From an uncultured Lachnospiraceae bacterium (GTDB taxonomy: Bacteria; Bacillota; Clostridia; Lachnospirales; Lachnospiraceae): a stretch of 64,000 nt of DNA. A program made the position numbers and the translations under genes. Shown here piece after piece: positions 60,743 to 64,000 of this stretch (positions are counted from its first letter, which is position 1; each line of letters opens with the position of its first letter). The DNA lies in the NCBI GenBank assembly GCA_900551895.1, contig URXX01000001.1:124001-188000 (forward strand), written 5' to 3'. A model generated the notes under the pieces. The model worked only from the letters and a program-made list of their open reading frames with translations, made no database searches and was not told the origin of the DNA.

Positions 60743-60775
60743 GTAGACTGAAAGTAGACTAAGAGTAGACTGACA
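60743..60775 (+). repeat. Three 11-bp direct repeats (GTAGACT type)
   Basis: GTAGACTGAAA, GTAGACTAAGA and GTAGACTGACA follow each other with no gap, one helical turn apart. The third includes the -35 element of the promoter below. This is the layout of an activator binding array. Confidence 0.75.
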
Positions 60776-60798
60776 TTACTTTCCTTTTGTGTTATTCT
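60770..60798 (+). promoter_or_regulatory. Probable phage late promoter
   Basis: CTGACA, a 17-base spacer and an extended -10 (TG-T-TATTCT) lie directly after the 11-bp repeats. The weak -10 suits activator control. Confidence 0.6.
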
Positions 60799-60821
60799 TA
60801 AGATGCGGAAAAAAGAAACGG

Positions 60822-60853
60822 GACTGAAAGCATTTTGCTTTTGGTCTTTTTTT
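60822..60853 (+). terminator. Early terminator/attenuator in the late leader
   Basis: GACTGAAAGC and GCTTTTGGTC pair (two G-U) with loop ATTTT, followed by seven T, only about 20 bases after the predicted start of the late transcript. A second hairpin, AGCGTGG/CCACGCT (60861-60888), follows. This suggests control by antitermination. Confidence 0.65.
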
Positions 60854-60916
60854 CTGTCGGAGCGTGGCTTTCCATCCTTTCCCACGCTGCGTACATAAAG
60901 GAAAGGGGTAATTAGT

Positions 60917-61270
60917 ATGCCGAGAAAACCAATGAAACCGTGCTGTCATCCCGGCTGTCCCAAATTGACAGAGGGAAGGTATTGTGAAGAACATGAAGCA
61001 CTACATCGTGGAGAACGGAAAAGTGCATCGGGACGTGGTTATAACAGTAAGTGGCAGCGGGCGAGAAAAAGATTCTTAAAAGAACATCCGTTGTGTTGTA
61101 AATGTGAGGAAGAAGGAAAATATGTGAGAGCAACAATTGTGGATCACATTAAACCACATCGTGGTGATCCAATCCTCTTTTGGGATGAAGAGAATTGGCA
61201 GCCTTTATGCAAACATCATCATGATGTAAAAACCATGACGGAAGATCGGTATCAGGAATATCGATATTGA
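60917..61270 (+). CDS. HNH endonuclease of the phage packaging region
   Basis: The 117-residue protein has paired Cys motifs (CCHPGCPKLTEGRYCEEH; LCCKCEEEG) and the HNH core VDHIKPHRGDP, then NWQPLCKHHHDVKT. Such small HNH proteins lie next to the terminase genes and help cut DNA at packaging. AAAGGGG precedes the ATG. The terminase itself is expected beyond the window, after the methyltransferases. Confidence 0.92.
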   Translation: MPRKPMKPCCHPGCPKLTEGRYCEEHEALHRGERKSASGRGYNSKWQRARKRFLKEHPLCCKCEEEGKYVRATIVDHIKPHRGDPILFWDEENWQPLCKHHHDVKTMTEDRYQEYRY

Positions 61271-61485
61271 TTGGAAATACCAGACAATGGTGGGGGTATC
61301 AAATCTCTACAAATTTGTTGAACATTGACCGCCGCCCCCTCAAACGTGAATTTTCGCAGAATTAAACAGGGGGGATAGGAAAAGAGGACAAGTATTTTCG
61401 CAGAATGAGTGATAGGATAAGCAGTTGTTCGCAAAATGGGGTATGGGTATTTCGTTAAAAGGTTAGGAAAAATAGGAATTATAAG
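61271..61485. other. Possible cos/pac packaging region
   Basis: The 288-base gap after the HNH gene has GGGGGTATCAAATCTCTACA and GCCGCCCCCT near its start, a G-run GGGGGG at about 61369, and three copies of a TTTTCGCAGAAT motif (61351, 61395, and a degenerate TGTTCGCAAAAT at 61426). Repeats of this kind next to HNH/terminase genes are as expected for a terminase recognition site. No gene is seen here. Confidence 0.45.
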
Positions 61486-61527
61486 GGTCAAAATGTAGTA
61501 AAAACAGCTGCGTTTTGACCTGTTTTT
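61486..61527 (+). terminator. Terminator-like hairpin before 61559
   Basis: GGTCAAAA and TTTTGACC pair across a 19-base loop, followed by TGTTTTTATG. Confidence 0.55.
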
Positions 61528-61558
61528 ATGTCTGGAAACAGGAAGGATGGTGAGGGGC

Positions 61559-62014
61559 ATGACAGAATTACAAGCCGAACAGATTAGAAAAATGCGGACA
61601 CAGGGAATTGGATATCGCGCCATCGCTTCCGTGGTAGGACTGTCCCGTGATATTGTCAGGAATTATTGCCGGGCGCATGGTATGGATGGATATGCTTCTG
61701 CGCTTACAAAAAACATTCAGGAACAGATGATGTTAGGAAAGGCGTGTTTGTATTGTGGAGCAGAACTGATACAACCATCTACAGGCAGACCAAAGAAGTT
61801 TTGCTCAGATAAGTGCAGACGGGAATGGTGGAAAGCACATCCAGAAAAACTGCATCGGAAAGACACGGCAATTTATACCATGACCTGTGCGAGATGCGGA
61901 AAAGAATTTACGAGTTATGGAAATAAGAATAGAAAGTATTGTAGTCATGACTGTTATATAAAAGCACGATTTTGGGAGGGATTGGAAGATGGAGTTCAGA
62001 AAGCTGCGGATTAA
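61559..62014 (+). CDS. HTH and zinc-finger phage protein
   Basis: The 151-residue protein has an N-terminal helix-turn-helix (AEQIRKMRTQGIGYRAIASV, then VGLSRDIVRNYCRAHG) and two Cys4-type zinc sites (CLYCGAEL with FCSDKCRREWW; CARCGKEF with YCSHDCY). Such proteins are often labelled RNA polymerase subunit or zinc-ribbon protein, without proof. The ATG at 61559 follows GAGGGG. It overlaps the methyltransferase gene by 26 bases. Confidence 0.75.
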   Translation: MTELQAEQIRKMRTQGIGYRAIASVVGLSRDIVRNYCRAHGMDGYASALTKNIQEQMMLGKACLYCGAELIQPSTGRPKKFCSDKCRREWWKAHPEKLHRKDTAIYTMTCARCGKEFTSYGNKNRKYCSHDCYIKARFWEGLEDGVQKAAD

Positions 62015-63245
62015 GGATTTGATTCCGGCATCCTATAATCCGAGAAAAAAACTCAAGCCGGGAGATAAAGAATTTGAAAAAATAAAAAACAGTATTACGG
62101 AGTTCGGATATGTTGAGCCGATTATTGTGAATTCAGATATGACGATTATCGGTGGACACCAGAGAGCCACGGTTCTTCAAACATTAGGGTATGATGAAAT
62201 TGATTGTATTGTCATTGAAATTGATAAAACAAAAGAGAAAGCGCTGAATATTGCCCTGAATAAAATTACAGGAGAATGGAATCAAGAACTATTGGCGGAC
62301 TTGATTGAAGATTTACAAAAATCAGACTTTGATGTTGGTTTTACCGGATTTGAGCCACCGGAAATTGAGCAGTTATTTAATAAGGTTCATGATAAAAAAA
62401 TCAAAGAAGATGATTTTGATGTGGATGCTGAGTTGAAGAAACCCGCCATGACAAAGCTGGGAGATGTGTGGATGCTTGGAATGCACCGACTGTTGTGTGG
62501 GGATTCCACTTTACCTGAGACTTATGAAAAACTTATGGAAGGAAAGAAAGCCAATCTTGTAGTAACTGATCCGCCATATAATGTAAATTATGAAGGCAGT
62601 GCTGGGAAAATTCAAAATGATAATTTGGAAGATGATAAATTCTATAATTTTCTTTTTGCAGCATTTGTGAACATGGAACAGAACATGGAACGTGATGCTT
62701 CCATTTATGTATTTCATGCAGATACGGAAGGGTTGAACTTCCGCAGGGCATTTAAAGCAGCAGGATTTTATCTATCCGGTACGTGTATTTGGAAAAAGCA
62801 GTCATTGGTTTTAGGAAGAAGTCCCTATCAATGGCAGCATGAGCCGATTTTATTTGGATGGAAATTAGGCGGAAAGCATATGTGGTACTCAGATAGAAAG
62901 CAGTCTACCATATGGGAATATGACCGGCCAAAGAAAAATGATATGCATCCGACTATGAAACCCGTGGAACTGGTGGCATATCCAATCCGAAACTCCAGTA
63001 TGAGTAATTGTATTATCTTAGATCCATTTGGTGGAAGCGGTTCTACGATGATTGCCTGCGAGCAGACAGGGCGCATTTGCAGGACGATAGAACTAGATGA
63101 AAAATATGCGGATGTGATAGTACATCGGTATATAGAATTTGTGGGAAGTGCAGAAGACGTATATGTAATACGGGATGGGAAGAAAATAAAATATTCAGAT
63201 CTAATGAAGGAAGGTGACATGCATGACGCAGTTGACCTTCCTTGA
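61989..63245 (+). CDS. ParB-domain DNA adenine-type methyltransferase
   Basis: The 418-residue protein joins an N-terminal ParB/Srx-like domain (LIPASYNPRKKLKPG, then IIGGHQRATVLQTLG) to an amino-methyltransferase. The catalytic motif IV is DPPYNVNYEG and the SAM-binding motif I is DPFGGSGST, in beta-class order. Phage enzymes of this type methylate adenine (or N4-cytosine), probably to protect phage DNA from host restriction. It has no cognate endonuclease. GGGAGGG lies 8-9 bases before the ATG. Confidence 0.9.
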   Translation: MEFRKLRIKDLIPASYNPRKKLKPGDKEFEKIKNSITEFGYVEPIIVNSDMTIIGGHQRATVLQTLGYDEIDCIVIEIDKTKEKALNIALNKITGEWNQELLADLIEDLQKSDFDVGFTGFEPPEIEQLFNKVHDKKIKEDDFDVDAELKKPAMTKLGDVWMLGMHRLLCGDSTLPETYEKLMEGKKANLVVTDPPYNVNYEGSAGKIQNDNLEDDKFYNFLFAAFVNMEQNMERDASIYVFHADTEGLNFRRAFKAAGFYLSGTCIWKKQSLVLGRSPYQWQHEPILFGWKLGGKHMWYSDRKQSTIWEYDRPKKNDMHPTMKPVELVAYPIRNSSMSNCIILDPFGGSGSTMIACEQTGRICRTIELDEKYADVIVHRYIEFVGSAEDVYVIRDGKKIKYSDLMKEGDMHDAVDLP

Positions 63246-64000
63246 TTTATGCTCAGGTATTGGCGGGTTCCGTTTAGGTTTGGAATCTGCCGGCCATAAG
63301 TGTGTGGGATATTGTGAATATGATAAATTTGCAAGAGCTTCATACGAAGCAATGTATGATACGGAAGGAGAGTGGAAAGCGGATGATGTCACAAAACTTA
63401 AACCATCCGATGTGCCAAGAGCAGACATCTGGTGCTTTGGATTCCCCTGTCAGGATATTTCAGTCGCAGGAAAACAGCGGGGACTGGTCGGAAAAAGAAG
63501 TGGAATATATTTTAACATTATTGACCTCCTCAAAGGCAAAGAAGAAAGTGATAAGCCCACATACCTTTTTGTTGAAAACGTTAAGAACCTGTTATCAATT
63601 AATGCAGGATTCGATTTTGCCACGGTTCTGTCTGAAATGGGAGAAGCAGGGTATGACTGTCGCTGGCAGGTGCTTAACTCAAAAGACTACGGAGTTCCGC
63701 AAAACAGAGAGCGCGTGTTCATTATCGCAAATCTTAGAAGCAGAGGTAGACGAGAAATATTATCTCTCAGAGGAAAAAACGAAGCAGCTCTTAACCAGAT
63801 TATAGGCGGAATGCAGGGATACCGGGTATATGATTCTCAAGGAGTTTCTACTACATTGATTGGAAATGCAGGGGGAATGGGAGCGAAGACAGGACTTTAT
63901 TTTATCGATCAAAGCAAAGTTGCACCGAAGATTACGGATACTGCAAGATGCCTGACCGCAAGATACACAGCGGGAATGGTAAATCATACTGCAATGAATT
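63223..64000 (+). CDS. DNA (cytosine-5)-methyltransferase, 5' part only
   Basis: The frame runs off the right edge, leaving 259 codons. C5-methyltransferase motifs are clear: I FLDLCSGIGGFRLG, IV with catalytic Cys in FGFPCQDISVAGK, VI FVENVKNLL and VIII GVPQNRERVFII. The target-recognition region begins at the edge. The ATG at 63223 overlaps the previous gene by 23 bases. With the ParB-type enzyme it forms a solitary phage methylation pair, distinct from the HindVP-type system at the left end. Confidence 0.92.
   Translation, partial: MTQLTFLDLCSGIGGFRLGLESAGHKCVGYCEYDKFARASYEAMYDTEGEWKADDVTKLKPSDVPRADIWCFGFPCQDISVAGKQRGLVGKRSGIYFNIIDLLKGKEESDKPTYLFVENVKNLLSINAGFDFATVLSEMGEAGYDCRWQVLNSKDYGVPQNRERVFIIANLRSRGRREILSLRGKNEAALNQIIGGMQGYRVYDSQGVSTTLIGNAGGMGAKTGLYFIDQSKVAPKITDTARCLTARYTAGMVNHTAMN

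Larger units (their letters stand above)
40160..64000. mobile_element. Prophage inserted in comEC (left part; right end outside the window)
   Basis: From the point where comEC homology ends, gene content changes to a restriction-modification pair, an XRE/ImmA immunity region, a replication module (DUF2800, DUF2815, family A polymerase, VapE, VRR-NUC, SNF2), an ArpU-like regulator, and an HNH endonuclease of the type that precedes terminase genes. No integrase, terminase, capsid or tail gene is present up to 64000, so about half of the element is missing. The left end (attL) should be near 40150-40165, within or just after the HILAISG codons of comEC. The exact att core cannot be fixed without the right junction. 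Confidence 0.82.

Noticed and set aside
63302..63805. A 167-codon plus-strand frame at the right edge
   Set aside because: It is an out-of-frame shadow of the C5-methyltransferase starting at 63223, whose motifs I, IV, VI and VIII lie in the other frame.
1..64000. CRISPR arrays, rRNA or tRNA genes and full insertion sequences
   Set aside because: No regularly spaced repeat clusters, no recognisable rRNA or tRNA segments and no IS transposase frame were seen.

Overview
The window looks like the chromosome of a low-GC, spore-forming Gram-positive gut anaerobe, most probably a Lachnospiraceae member. The basis is the AT-rich sequence with strong AGGAGG ribosome sites, spore genes (SpoIID and CotF-like coat proteins), sortase-anchored surface proteins with a VKTGD-type sorting signal, an ATP-dependent PEP carboxykinase and clostridial gene neighbourhoods. 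The family is inferred from gene content; no 16S or tRNA gene is present.

The chromosomal part runs from 1 to about 40160. It starts with the 3' end of a cell-wall-anchored GH84 glycosidase. A feoAB iron-uptake operon on the minus strand follows, with a near-perfect Fur box. Next come two membrane proteins, a VTT-domain protein with two glycosyltransferases (probable membrane glycolipid synthesis), and a thioester/SpaA-type surface adhesin. An ornithine cyclodeaminase-like, IlvD/Edd-like, TrmB and NhaC-family cluster precedes pckA. A MoxR, DUF58 and transglutaminase operon is followed by a probable 6S RNA gene and spoIID. The stretch to 35.8 kb holds a BrkB-like protein, a small membrane protein, a Nudix hydrolase, an ABC-F ATPase, CotF-like proteins, a glutamine amidotransferase-like hydrolase divergent from an M19 dipeptidase, a GntR/ABC exporter operon with its own operator, a polysaccharide deacetylase and a DMT-family protein. 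The last host operon is comEA, a two-component system, a GerMN lipoprotein and comEC.

At about 40160 comEC stops matching its family just after the conserved HILAISG stretch, and everything to the right edge is phage-like, so a prophage appears to be inserted in comEC. Its left end carries a HindVP-type restriction-modification pair. The immunity region has an XRE repressor, an ImmA/IrrE protease and convergent promoters, followed by a large ImmA/IrrE protein paired with a NYN-domain protein. An early replication module follows (DUF2800, DUF2815 single-strand-binding protein, family A DNA polymerase, VapE primase-helicase, VRR-NUC nuclease, SNF2 helicase, ArpU-like regulator). A MazF-like toxin, a secreted nuclease lipoprotein, an unassigned structured RNA, a triple-repeat promoter with an early terminator, an HNH endonuclease, a possible packaging region, an HTH/zinc-finger protein and two more DNA methyltransferases complete the window. 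No integrase, terminase or structural gene is inside it, so the right half and attR must lie beyond 64000.

Most observations worth a second look are in the prophage: the comEC insertion, the restriction-modification control region with two GACGTC sites in a palindrome, the ImmA/IrrE-NYN pair, and the RNA, repeat, promoter and terminator array at 60.6-60.9 kb. All coordinates were read by eye. Family names rest on motif recognition without database searches.
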